DNA of 64,000 nt. Origin: Streptomyces sp. WZ-12 (lineage in GTDB: Bacteria > Actinomycetota > Actinomycetes > Streptomycetales > Streptomycetaceae). The notes under the pieces are model-generated. The model saw nothing but the letters and a program-made list of their open reading frames with translations. It had not been told where the DNA came from and did no database searches. The translations under genes were made by a program, and so were the position numbers. How positions within the stretch are numbered: position 1 is the stretch's first letter; each line of letters begins with the position of its first letter. The stretch covers positions 3,906,001 to 3,970,000 of the forward strand of contig NZ_CP118574.1 in assembly GCF_028898845.1 (NCBI RefSeq), given 5' to 3'. This document shows positions 1 to 9,250 of this stretch, in pieces.

Positions 1-24
1 CCGGGCGAGCCAGCCGAAAGCGCG

Positions 25-109
25 GCACACCCACCGTCGGGCAGACGCACACCCATCGACAGGTGGCTGCGCACCCACCAACGGGCAAATGCACGCCCAC
101 CAGCGACGG
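25..109. repeat. Four 22-bp-periodic repeats upstream of murQ
   Basis: Related 19-nt blocks begin at 25, 47, 69 and 91, exactly 22 bp apart, each followed by three variable bases. The shared core is GCRCACCCAYC, then a variable half ending near GGGCA. The period is about two helical turns. The GnnCACCC core resembles the GTTCACCC half-unit of PhoP boxes, which also repeat at multiples of 11 nt, but the match is weak. The array ends 79 bp before the murQ start. It may be an operator array or a decayed minisatellite. The window edge prevents seeing what lies upstream. Confidence 0.5.
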
Positions 110-187
110 AAAGAGCGAAGGCAACCCACCAACACCAGCCGCACCACCACTCACCACCCCGTCCCACCCCACCTCCAAGGAGCCCCC

Positions 188-1153
188 ATGCCACCCACCG
201 ACCCCAACTACACGGCCCTGCGAACCCAGTTGGAGTCCCTCACCACCGAGGCGTTCCGCCCCGAGCTCTCGGACATCGACCGCCGCCCGACCCTCGACAT
301 CGCCCGCCTGATGAACGACGAGGACGCCACCGTCCCCGCCGCCGTCGCCGAACGCCTCCCGGAGATCGCCGCCGCCATCGACGCCACCGCCGCCCGTATG
401 GCCCGCGGCGGCCGCCTGATCTACGCCGGTGCCGGTACGGCCGGCCGCCTCGGCGTCCTGGACGCCAGCGAATGCCCGCCCACCTTCAACACCGACCCCT
501 CCGAGGTCCTCGGCCTGATCGCGGGCGGCCCCACCGCCATGGTCACCGCCGTCGAAGGAGCCGAGGACAGCAAGGAGTTGGCCGCCGGGGACCTGACCGC
601 GCTGGCCGTAGCCGACCGCGACGTCGTCGTCGGCATCTCCGCCTCCGGCCGCACCCCCTACGCCGTCGGCGCCGTCGAGCACGCCCGCGCCATCGGCGCC
701 CTGACCATCGGCCTGTCCTGCAACGCCGACTCCCCCCTCGCCGCGGCCGCCGAGCATGGCATCGAGATCGTCGTCGGCCCCGAGCTGATCACCGGCTCCA
801 CCCGCCTCAAGGCGGGCACGGCGCAGAAGTTGGTGCTCAACATGATCTCGACGATCACCATGATCCGCCTGGGCAAGACCTTCGGAAATCTGATGGTTGA
901 CGTCCGCGCCTCCAACGACAAGCTACGGGCCCGCTCCCGCCGCATCGTCGCGCTCGCCACCGGGGCCTCCGACCTGGAGATCGAGGCCGCCCTCACCGAG
1001 ACCGGCGGCGAGGTGAAGAACGCCATCCTCGTCCTGCTCGGCGGCGTCGACGGCCACGAGGCCGGCCGCCTCCTCGACACCTCCAGAGGCCACCTCCGCA
1101 CCGCCCTCCAGTCCTCGCGCACCCCCGCCACCGGCCACCCTCACCACAACTGA
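188..1153 (+). CDS. murQ: N-acetylmuramic acid 6-phosphate etherase
   Basis: This 321-aa cytoplasmic enzyme cleaves the lactyl ether of MurNAc-6-phosphate to GlcNAc-6-phosphate and D-lactate, feeding cell-wall sugar into the NagA route. It is a SIS-domain protein. The sugar-phosphate loop AGAGTAGRLG lies at about 80-89, followed by DASECPPTF at 92-100; Glu95 matches the catalytic Glu of E. coli MurQ. A second SIS signature, SASGRTPYAVG, lies near 157. The ATG at 188 is chosen because AAGGAG sits just upstream and the protein then has the usual family length; an in-frame ATG at 89 only adds low-complexity sequence. The PTS permease gene follows after 67 bp, so the two probably form one transcript. 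Confidence 0.95.
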   Translation: MPPTDPNYTALRTQLESLTTEAFRPELSDIDRRPTLDIARLMNDEDATVPAAVAERLPEIAAAIDATAARMARGGRLIYAGAGTAGRLGVLDASECPPTFNTDPSEVLGLIAGGPTAMVTAVEGAEDSKELAAGDLTALAVADRDVVVGISASGRTPYAVGAVEHARAIGALTIGLSCNADSPLAAAAEHGIEIVVGPELITGSTRLKAGTAQKLVLNMISTITMIRLGKTFGNLMVDVRASNDKLRARSRRIVALATGASDLEIEAALTETGGEVKNAILVLLGGVDGHEAGRLLDTSRGHLRTALQSSRTPATGHPHHN

Positions 1154-1220
1154 CGCCCAGCCCCCATCCGCCAACCCACCACCCCTCCCCTCCCGTTGAC
1201 CACACAGCAAGGCACCGCCC

Positions 1221-2861
1221 ATGACCGAAGAAAAGCACCGCGCCACCGCTGCCGCGCTCCTCCCCCTCGTAGGCGGCGCCGGCAACGTCACCTCCGTCGC
1301 CCACTGCATGACCCGCCTCCGCCTGGGCATCAAGGACCGCTCCCTGGTCCAGGACGACGCCCTCAAAGCGCTCCCCGCCGTCCTGGGCGTCGTGGAGGAC
1401 GACACCTACCACATCGTGCTCGGCCCCGGCACGGTCGCCCGAGTCACCCCCGAGTTCGAACGCCTCCTCAACGAGCCCCCGGCCCACGCCCCCACAACCA
1501 CGCCCACCCCTCCAACCACACCCGCACGCACACCCACACCCACACCCACACCCACACCCCAGGCAACCAACGAATCCGCCGCCACCGACCTAGCCGCCCG
1601 GGGCGCCGCCCTCAAGGCGCGGCAGAAGGCCCGCAACGCCACCCCGGTGAAGCTGTTCCTCCGCCGCATCGCCAACATCTTCGTGCCGCTCATCCCCGCC
1701 CTCATCGGCTGCGGCATCATCGCCGGTCTCAACGGCCTGCTCACCAACGCCGGTTGGCTGCCCTCCCTGGTCCCGGCCCTGACGGCCATCGCCTCCGGCT
1801 TCATGTCCCTGATCGCGCTCTTCGTCGGCTACCACACCGCGAAGGAGTTCGGCGGCACGCCCGTCCTCGGCGGCGCCGTCGCCGCCGTCACGGTCTTCCC
1901 GGGCATCGCCCACGTCACCGCGTTCGGCCAGCAGTTGGCCCCCGGCCAAGGGGGCGTCCTCGGCGCCCTGGCCGCCGCCCTGCTCGCCGCCCAGTTGGAG
2001 AAGCACTTCCGCAGACGCATCCCCGAGGCGCTGGACGTCCTCCTCACCCCCACCCTCACCGTCCTCCTCACCGGCCTGGTCACTGTCTTCGGCCTGATGT
2101 GGGCCGCCGGTGAGATCTCCACCGCCATCGGCACCGCCGCCACCTGGCTGCTCGCCCACGGCGGCGCCATCGCCGGCCTCCTCCTCGGCGGCCTCTTCCT
2201 CCCCCTGGTGATGCTGGGCCTCCACCAGGCCCTCATCCCCATCCACACCACCCTGATCCAGCAACAGGGCTATACGACCCTGCTCCCGATCCTCGCCATG
2301 GCCGGCGCCGGCCAAGTGGGCGCCGCCCTCGCCCTCTACGCCCGCCTCCGCCGCAACCACTCACTCCGCACCACGATCCGCTCCGCCCTCCCCGCCGGCT
2401 TCCTCGGCATCGGCGAGCCCCTGATCTACGGCGTCTCGCTCCCCCTCGGCCGCCCCTTCATCACTGCCTGCCTCGGCGGCGCGTTCGGCGGCGGCTTCAT
2501 CGGCCTGTTCAACCAACTCGGCGACGCCGTCGGCGCCACCGCCATCGGCCCCTCCGGCTGGGCGCTCTTCCCGCTGGTCAAGGGCAACCACCCACTCACC
2601 ACCACGATCGCCGTCTACGCCCTCGGTCTCCTCATCGGCTACGCCGTCGGCTTCGTCGCCACCTACTTCTTCGGCCTCAGCAAACAACAACGCACCGACC
2701 TCAATACCCCCAACACCCCCAACAATCTCGATGTGCTCAACGGCCTCAACACCCCCACCAGCGACCCGGCCACACCCCAGCACACCGACGCAAGCACCCA
2801 CGACGCCCTGCGGCCCACCGCCCCCGAAGCTCGAACCACGGCGCTCAAAGGCACCGGATAG
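1221..2861 (+). CDS. murP: PTS EIIBC permease, probable MurNAc transporter (MurP-like)
   Basis: This 546-aa membrane permease of the glucose/sucrose PTS family takes up and phosphorylates a sugar. The EIIB domain covers about 1-85, with the phospho-accepting Cys29 in the context VAHCMTRLRL. A Thr/Pro-rich linker at about 88-120 is encoded by repeated ACACCC triplet pairs. The EIIC domain, with many hydrophobic helices, covers about 143-500 and includes GIGEPLIYG, the family's substrate-loop motif. No EIIA domain is fused, so a glucose-type EIIA must be supplied elsewhere. The substrate is inferred from the adjacent murQ. Sequence alone cannot exclude GlcNAc or glucose. The C-terminal 60 residues are Asn/Thr/Pro-rich and look unstructured. 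Confidence 0.85.
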   Translation: MTEEKHRATAAALLPLVGGAGNVTSVAHCMTRLRLGIKDRSLVQDDALKALPAVLGVVEDDTYHIVLGPGTVARVTPEFERLLNEPPAHAPTTTPTPPTTPARTPTPTPTPTPQATNESAATDLAARGAALKARQKARNATPVKLFLRRIANIFVPLIPALIGCGIIAGLNGLLTNAGWLPSLVPALTAIASGFMSLIALFVGYHTAKEFGGTPVLGGAVAAVTVFPGIAHVTAFGQQLAPGQGGVLGALAAALLAAQLEKHFRRRIPEALDVLLTPTLTVLLTGLVTVFGLMWAAGEISTAIGTAATWLLAHGGAIAGLLLGGLFLPLVMLGLHQALIPIHTTLIQQQGYTTLLPILAMAGAGQVGAALALYARLRRNHSLRTTIRSALPAGFLGIGEPLIYGVSLPLGRPFITACLGGAFGGGFIGLFNQLGDAVGATAIGPSGWALFPLVKGNHPLTTTIAVYALGLLIGYAVGFVATYFFGLSKQQRTDLNTPNTPNNLDVLNGLNTPTSDPATPQHTDASTHDALRPTAPEARTTALKGTG

Positions 2862-3037
2862 CCGCCCAACCCCTCACCCACCGCGCTCCGAAGCCCCCTT
2901 CGCTCCAAACCGACCCCCGCGGAACCGGCCCTCCCAGAGCCAACCCCCTCAGCACCGAACCCCCACGGCCCGGCCCCCTGCCGACCCGGCGCCTCTCGAT
3001 CCGACACCTCTCGACCGCGCTCCTCCGGGCCCAACTC

Positions 3038-4213
3038 CTATGAGCCGGTCCCCTCTCGCCCCGTCCCCTCCGGTCCAGATGTCTCCCACCCTGCTTCCGC
3101 CGGACCGGATCCCTCCCCACCAGGCCCACGCCCGCGCCCAGCAGGTCCACGCCCGCCTCCAAGGAGTTCGCCCTCCGGCCCGAGAGGCGCGCCCTCGCGC
3201 CCAGGAGGTGCACTCCCCAGCCCGAGAAGCCCCCCTTCAAGTCCCCCTTCCCCTCCGGGAAGTTCACTCTCGCGCCCAAGAGAACCGCCCTCCCGCTCAG
3301 GAAGCACACCCTCCCCGCCAAGAGAACCGCCCTCCCGCCCAGCAAGCACTCCCTCCCCGCCACGACGGCCGCGCTCCGGCCCGGGAAGCGCGCCGTCCTC
3401 TTCACCGAGCTCGCCCACTCGCCCCAGAGGTTCGCTTCGGCAGGCGCGCCTGAGTCCTTCCACGTACCGCTCCCAGCGGCCGTCCCAGTGGCCGGCCCAG
3501 CGCCGACGCCGGCGCACCGAGCGCCCCAACTCCGCGGCCAGCAGGGCGAACCACACGCCCACCAGCATCAGATGGACCCGCTGCGGTACGCCGTGCCAAC
3601 CGGGGTGGCCCAGGAGCGGACCGACGGTGAGGATCGCGGCGGGCATGGCCACGGCCAGGACGCGCGGCCCCCAGCGGCGGACCAACGGCATCGGCGGCCG
3701 TTGCACCGCGGCCGCGCGGCTCAGGCCCGCCATCGAGGCGAAGAGGAAGAAGTGGGCGAGGGCGCTGGTTGCGGTGTGCCAGGGGTGGACGGGCTCGCAG
3801 CCGGGCTCCAGCGAGGGGGCGCAGGTCATCGGGAGCAGAACGTCGGCCAGCGAGGAGAGGCCGAGGCCGGCCAGTGCGAGCCAACCCGCGCGGGCCCAAC
3901 GGCCGTGCCCGGCGGGCGTGCTGCGGGCGAGCAGGGCACCCGCGATGACGAGGAGCGCGCAACCGCTCTCCAGGGCGCCGAAGAGGACCCGGAACCGCTG
4001 GTCAGCGGCGTAGAGCTCGCTGACGTAGGAGTGCCGGGGGTCGAGGCCGGTGGGGAGCCGGAATTCCAGCAGCCACCAGTTGTAGAGCAGGGCGGCGGCG
4101 CCGAAGAGGACGGCCGCCGTCGCCTCCCGGCCGGCGTAGTGGGTGGTGGGCGCGACCACGGGCTCGTAGGCGGTGCGGTCACCGGTCCGCGTGGGGTTCG
4201 GGACGTTCGGCAC
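3038..4213 (-). CDS. DUF998 family membrane protein with repetitive Gly/Glu tail
   Basis: This is an integral membrane protein of unknown function. The first ~250 residues carry about six hydrophobic segments and conserved DUF998 features: the block YNWWLLEFRLP followed by PRHSYVSELYA, and the HPWHTATSALAHF block. The last ~130 residues are a Gly/Glu/Leu-rich tail built partly from 14-residue repeats, which no DUF998 protein needs. It may be a repeat expansion that happens to stay open. A GTG at 4213 is preferred because AGGA lies 6 bp upstream; an ATG at 4270 would add 19 residues. It is convergent with the PTS gene and downstream of groEL2, from which a terminator separates it. Confidence 0.7.
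   Translation of the reverse strand: MPNVPNPTRTGDRTAYEPVVAPTTHYAGREATAAVLFGAAALLYNWWLLEFRLPTGLDPRHSYVSELYAADQRFRVLFGALESGCALLVIAGALLARSTPAGHGRWARAGWLALAGLGLSSLADVLLPMTCAPSLEPGCEPVHPWHTATSALAHFFLFASMAGLSRAAAVQRPPMPLVRRWGPRVLAVAMPAAILTVGPLLGHPGWHGVPQRVHLMLVGVWFALLAAELGRSVRRRRRWAGHWDGRWERYVEGLRRACRSEPLGRVGELGEEDGALPGPERGRRGGEGVLAGREGGSLGGEGVLPEREGGSLGRESELPGGEGGLEGGLLGLGSAPPGREGAPLGPEGELLGGGRGPAGRGRGPGGEGSGPAEAGWETSGPEGTGREGTGS
3276..3359. repeat. Two tandem 42-bp units in the DUF998 tail
   Basis: Units at 3276-3317 and 3318-3359 are nearly identical, beginning CCAAGAGAACCGCC and ending CTCCCCG. Forty-two bases is 14 codons, so the repeat keeps the minus-strand reading frame and gives repeats of the type GEGVLxxREGGSLG. 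More diverged copies flank the pair from about 3130 to 3440. The region is also open on the plus strand, which reflects composition and not a second gene. Confidence 0.75.
4195..4213 (-). other. 19-nt sequence shared with the ppk N-terminus
   Basis: The 19 bases at 4195-4213 recur exactly at 61380-61398. Both copies are read on the minus strand and in the same frame, giving VPNVPNP at or close to the start of each protein. The two proteins (DUF998 and polyphosphate kinase) are otherwise unrelated. The element could be a shared 5' control sequence or a shared N-terminal peptide. Confidence 0.6.
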
Positions 4214-4470
4214 GGGCGGTCCTGTTCCGGGTGGGGGGCGGGGGCCTAGTGCGAAGGTTCTCCCCGGCATGGCCCTCCACGTAGGAGCGCCGGGTGGAGG
4301 CGCGCCGAGCCGCCACCCGTCAGGCCGAACCGATCCCCTGAACGCGGTATCCGGCCGTGCCCGCCCACGGGTTTGACGTCCCGTCAGCGTGCCGGCGGAG
4401 TGCGCCTGCCGTAAGGACCGTCAGCCATACGGCCCGAGGGCCCGTGGGACGCGGGCGCCGGATACAACGC

Positions 4471-4512
4471 CGCCGGGGCGGCACCCCCTTGGAGGGAGGT
4501 GCCGCCCCGGCG
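4471..4512 (-). terminator. Terminator hairpin after groEL2
   Basis: Perfect 15-bp inverted repeat: left arm CGCCGGGGCGGCACC at 4471-4485 and right arm GGTGCCGCCCCGGCG at 4498-4512, with a 12-nt loop. It begins about 30 bp after the groEL stop on the minus strand. There is no clear U-tract, as is usual in Streptomyces. Confidence 0.85.
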
Positions 4513-4543
4513 AACGGAACGGACGAGATCAACCAGAGGTCGA

Positions 4544-6331
<1,788 letters not shown>

Positions 6332-6358
6332 TCAGCACTCTCACGAGGAGAGTGCTAA
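6332..6358 (-). promoter_or_regulatory. CIRCE operator, proximal copy
   Basis: Left arm TCAGCACTC (6332-6340), 9-nt spacer, right arm GAGTGCTAA (6350-6358). This matches the HrcA operator consensus TTAGCACTC-N9-GAGTGCTAA with one mismatch. It lies just downstream of the predicted transcription start of groEL2. Confidence 0.95.
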
Positions 6359-6363
6359 CGCAA

Positions 6364-6393
6364 TGATTAGCACTCGCACCCATCGAGTGCAAG
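6364..6393 (-). promoter_or_regulatory. groEL2 promoter overlapped by a second CIRCE
   Basis: On the minus strand, -35 TTGCAC (6392-6387), a 17-bp spacer and -10 TAATCA (6369-6364) form a good housekeeping promoter. A second CIRCE (TTAGCACTC at 6367-6375, 9-nt spacer, GAGTGCAAG at 6385-6393) spans almost exactly the -35 to -10 interval. HrcA binding here would block RNA polymerase directly. Confidence 0.9.
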
Positions 6394-6559
6394 CGGCATG
6401 GGAGATGTCTGCCCCGGGGATGACGGTCGGGCGACGGGTGGACGCGGGCGCCCGACCGGTGGCCACCCGGCTCGCGGGGCCACCCCTGCCACCGTGCGCG
6501 CGCCCCGCGCGCCCGCGTAGCACGGCGGGACGGGGCCGAACTCCGGGCCCGGGAACAGC

Positions 6560-6599
6560 AGAAGACCCGCAACCCCGTGCGCGGGGGTGCGGGCCTTCT
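6560..6599 (-). terminator. Terminator between the cold-shock gene and groEL2
   Basis: An imperfect long stem pairs AGAAGACCCGCAACCCC with GGGGGTGCGGGCCTTCT around a short GC-rich loop. It starts 26 bp after the cold-shock stop on the minus strand and would end that short transcript before the groEL2 promoter. Confidence 0.8.
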
Positions 6600-6625
6600 T
6601 CCCAACGATGCGGTCGGTCGCCGCC

Positions 6626-6829
6626 TCAGGCGGCGACCCGGACCATGTCCGCCTGTGGCCCCTTCTGGCCCTGCGAGATCTCGAACTCGACCCGCTGACC
6701 CTCCTCAAGGGTGCGGTACCCGTCCATCTGGATCGCGCTGTAGTGGACGAAAACATCCGCACCACCGTCGACCGCGATGAAGCCGTACCCCTTCTCCGCG
6801 TTGAACCACTTGACGGTGCCCTGAGCCAT
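6626..6829 (-). CDS. Cold-shock protein (CspA family)
   Basis: This 67-aa single cold-shock domain binds single-stranded RNA and DNA and is thought to melt RNA structure. RNP1 is KGYGFIAV (13-20) and RNP2 is DVFVHY (25-30), both intact. The start [10 protein letters not shown] is set by homology, with GGGGAG about 9 bp upstream. Length is typical. A long upstream region of lower GC content, without a gene (6830-7187), could act as a structured leader. The gene is monocistronic, with its own terminator. S. coelicolor has a cold-shock gene at the same position beside groEL2 (from memory). Confidence 0.97.
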   Translation of the reverse strand: MAQGTVKWFNAEKGYGFIAVDGGADVFVHYSAIQMDGYRTLEEGQRVEFEISQGQKGPQADMVRVAA

Positions 6830-7187
6830 GCCTAACTCCCCTATTACTGGCCCTTGCACAGGACCGCACTCCGCGGACCCGGGTCAGACCTCACCCCTGG
6901 GAATGGTCCGTGGGGTGTGCGCCGGAACGCGTCGACCGCCGCTGAATGTATCTGGACCGATGCCCAGCGCAACAGGTCAATCGGACGAGAATTCTGGAGT
7001 CAGGGAAACGGCCGTATGCGCTCAAATGCCGTTATTCCAGAGCAAGTCGGGCCAGGAATAAGCCACACAGACGACAAATTGCGCACACAACTTGCGCACA
7101 AGTCACCGCGATCTCATATGCGTTCGGCATGCACGCGGAGATAAACGGAGGGGGATCGCCTCAATGGTATCCCCTTTCACCACACGG
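6830..7187. other. Intergenic leader region of the cold-shock gene
   Basis: This region has no supportable gene. It is visibly less GC-rich than its surroundings between about 6940 and 7180, which suits the promoter and 5' leader of the minus-strand cold-shock gene. GGGGAG at about 6838-6843 is the ribosome binding site on that strand. I see no clear riboswitch fold by eye. Confidence 0.5.
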
Positions 7188-7222
7188 AATTGCCCCATCC
7201 GTTTGGCACGGACGGGGCAATT
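7188..7222. terminator. Terminator downstream of the sulfur-carrier gene
   Basis: A 15-bp stem pairs AATTGCCCCATCCGT (7188-7202) with ACGGACGGGGCAATT (7208-7222) around a 5-nt loop, with one G-T pair. It lies 70 bp after the stop of the minus-strand thrC-cysO pair. Confidence 0.85.
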
Positions 7223-7292
7223 TCCGGACACCACCGGGACAGAGTTGGCGCAATTTCGATCTGCGCGCTCCGCGCGGGGCGGTCGAGGGGCC

Positions 7293-7571
7293 TCAGCAGC
7301 CGCCGGCCACCGCCGGGATGATCGAGACGCCCGCGCCTTCCGGGGTCGGGGTCTGCAGGCCCTGCTCGAAGCGGACGTCGTCGTCGTTGACGTAGACGTT
7401 GACGAAGCGGCGGAGCTTGCCGGCGTCGTCGAGCACCCGGGCCGCGATGCCGGAGTGGTTCTTCTCCAGGTCGGCGATCACCTCGGAGAGGGTCGCGCCC
7501 TCGGCCGGGACCTCGGCCTGGCCGCCGGTGTACGTGCGCAGGATGGTGGGGATGCGGACGGTGACGCTCAT
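7293..7571 (-). CDS. cysO: CysO/MoaD-family sulfur carrier ending in Gly-Gly-Cys
   Basis: This 92-aa beta-grasp sulfur carrier closely resembles mycobacterial CysO: it starts with VTVRIPTILRxxTGGQ and has RRFVNVYVNDDDVRF and IIPAVAGG. In CysO the C-terminal Gly-Gly is activated to a thiocarboxylate, which donates sulfur to a PLP enzyme to build cysteine on the carrier. A Mec-type metalloprotease then releases the cysteine. Here the encoded tail is AVAGGC, so an extra Cys follows the Gly-Gly and must be removed before activation. That mimics the CysO-Cys reaction product. No mec or cysM gene is in the window. The gene follows thrC after 53 bp on the same strand and is followed by a terminator. 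Confidence 0.85.
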   Translation of the reverse strand: MSVTVRIPTILRTYTGGQAEVPAEGATLSEVIADLEKNHSGIAARVLDDAGKLRRFVNVYVNDDDVRFEQGLQTPTPEGAGVSIIPAVAGGC

Positions 7572-7624
7572 GTTGCTGCCTCCAGGGCTGCGGGGAGAGG
7601 GGGTGCGGGAGGGGCGGGGCCGGC

Positions 7625-8902
7625 TCAGTCCGCCAGGCCGGCCGCGCGGAACGCGTCCAGGTCCGGGCGGATGGTGGCGGTGGGCCCGGCGGCGACGGCG
7701 TCGAGGGTCTTCAGCCCGTCGCCGGTGTTCAGCACCACCGTGGTCAACGACGGGTCCAGCACGCCGTCCTCGATCAGCTTCCTGGTCACGCCGACGGTCA
7801 CCCCGCCCGCGGTCTCCGCGAAGATCCCCTCCGTACGGGCCAGCAGCTTGATGGCGTCCACGATCTGGGGGTCGGTGACGTCCTCGACGGCACCGCCGGT
7901 GCGGCGCGCGATGTCCAGCACGTACGGGCCGTCGGCCGGGTTGCCGATCGCCAGCGACTTGGCGATGGTGTTCGGCTTCTGCGGCCTGACGACCTCGTGC
8001 CCGGCCTTGAAGGCGGCGGACACCGGCGAGCAGCCCTCGGCCTGCGCGCCGAAGATCCTGTACGGCTTGTCCTCGACCAGGCCGAGGGCGATCAGCTCCT
8101 TCAGCCCCTTGTCGATCTTGGTGAGCTGGGAGCCGGACGCGATCGGGATGACCAGTTGGTCCGGCAGTTGCCAGCCCAACTGCTCGCAGATCTCGTACGC
8201 CAGGGTCTTGGAGCCCTCGCCGTAGTACGGGCGGAGGTTGACGTTGACGAAGCCCCAACCCTCGCCCAGCGGGTCGCCGATGAGCTCGGAGCAGAAGCGG
8301 TTGACGTCGTCGTAGTTGCCCTCGATGGCGACCAGGTCCCCGCCGTAGACCGCGGCCATCACGACCTTGCCGGGCTCCAGGTCGTGCGGGATGAAGACGC
8401 AGGACTTCAGGCCCGCGCGGCGCGCCGCGGCGCCGACCGCGCCGGCCAGATTGCCGGTCGAGGAGCAGGAGAGGGTGGTGAAGCCGAAGGCGCGGGCGGC
8501 CTCGACGGCGATCGCGACGACCCGGTCCTTGAAGGAGTGGGTCGGGTTGCCGGAGTCGTCCTTGACGTACAGGCCGCCAGTGACGCCCAGTTCGGCGGCG
8601 AGCCGGTCGGCCTTGACCAGCTTGGTGAAACCGGGGTTGAGGTTGGGCTTGTCGGCCACGTCGGCGGGGACGGGCAGCAGGGGGGCGTAACGCCAGATGT
8701 TGGCGGGACCGGACTCGATCCGCTTCCTGAGGCCCTCGGGGTCGCCGGTCGGCAGGTCGTAGGCGATCTCCAGCGGGCCGAAACACTCCTGGCACGCGAA
8801 GATCGGGCCGAGCGGGAAGCGCTGTGCGCACTCGCGGCAGGAGAGCGCGACGGCGGGGCCGAGGGCGACGGCGGGGGTGGGTTCGGTTGCTTGCACAGCC
8901 AT
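7625..8902 (-). CDS. thrC: Threonine synthase
   Basis: This 425-aa fold-type II PLP enzyme converts O-phosphohomoserine to threonine and phosphate in the cytoplasm. An N-terminal zinc-ribbon has Cys at 22, 25, 37 and 40. The PLP lysine is Lys125 in GNPTHSFKDR. The glycine-rich STGNLAGAVGAAA loop cradles the cofactor phosphate. The ATG at 8902 is preferred over 8935 because MAVQ begins the conserved region and AAAGGG lies upstream. The sulfur-carrier gene follows and may be cotranscribed. That neighbour raises the possibility of a sulfhydrylase activity, but the motif set is that of ordinary threonine synthase. Confidence 0.93.
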   Translation of the reverse strand: MAVQATEPTPAVALGPAVALSCRECAQRFPLGPIFACQECFGPLEIAYDLPTGDPEGLRKRIESGPANIWRYAPLLPVPADVADKPNLNPGFTKLVKADRLAAELGVTGGLYVKDDSGNPTHSFKDRVVAIAVEAARAFGFTTLSCSSTGNLAGAVGAAARRAGLKSCVFIPHDLEPGKVVMAAVYGGDLVAIEGNYDDVNRFCSELIGDPLGEGWGFVNVNLRPYYGEGSKTLAYEICEQLGWQLPDQLVIPIASGSQLTKIDKGLKELIALGLVEDKPYRIFGAQAEGCSPVSAAFKAGHEVVRPQKPNTIAKSLAIGNPADGPYVLDIARRTGGAVEDVTDPQIVDAIKLLARTEGIFAETAGGVTVGVTRKLIEDGVLDPSLTTVVLNTGDGLKTLDAVAAGPTATIRPDLDAFRAAGLAD

Positions 8903-9250
8903 GGAGGCGAGGCCCTTTCTCCTCATCTTCCTCACGGCGCATTTCGCCGCGAGACGGATTTGGCACCTTCCCTAGCCGGGAGCCTCGCGCGCGCACTGCT
9001 GTCGTGCGGCGGAGACCGGCTGGAGGGTTGCCGGGGCTTCAACGGGCCGTATCCCTCTGCCCCTCTGGATGAGCGCTATGGCGCTGGGCGGAGCCCAGGC
9101 ATTTGTCACGCGGCGACCCCGACATGCGGGGCGCGTCCGCGTTGTTCAAGACTGTAACCGAAGCCACTGACCGTTGAGATAGTCGTCCGGTCCGCGAGAT
9201 GGATCACATAACGGGCTCCCGTTCGGGACCCACCGAGGAGAGTCGTAGAC
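8903..9250. other. Divergent promoter region, thrC / gpgS
   Basis: Intergenic and outward-facing to both neighbours. GGAGAG at about 9238 is the ribosome binding site of gpgS. I find no recognisable operator or leader-peptide attenuator here. Short open frames inside it have no ribosome binding site and poor codon bias. Confidence 0.5.

Noticed and set aside
1491..1560. ACACCC microsatellite as a regulatory or CRISPR-like repeat
   Set aside because: It is in frame inside the EIIBC gene and encodes a Thr-Pro linker between EIIB and EIIC.
2731..3453. Plus-strand Pro/Arg-rich frame of 240 codons between the PTS gene and DUF998
   Set aside because: It overlaps both real genes and reads the minisatellite; composition is low complexity and there is no start signal.
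7625..8902. The PLP enzyme next to the sulfur carrier as a cysteine synthase
   Set aside because: The N-terminal zinc-ribbon and overall length and motifs are those of threonine synthase; the neighbour alone is not enough.
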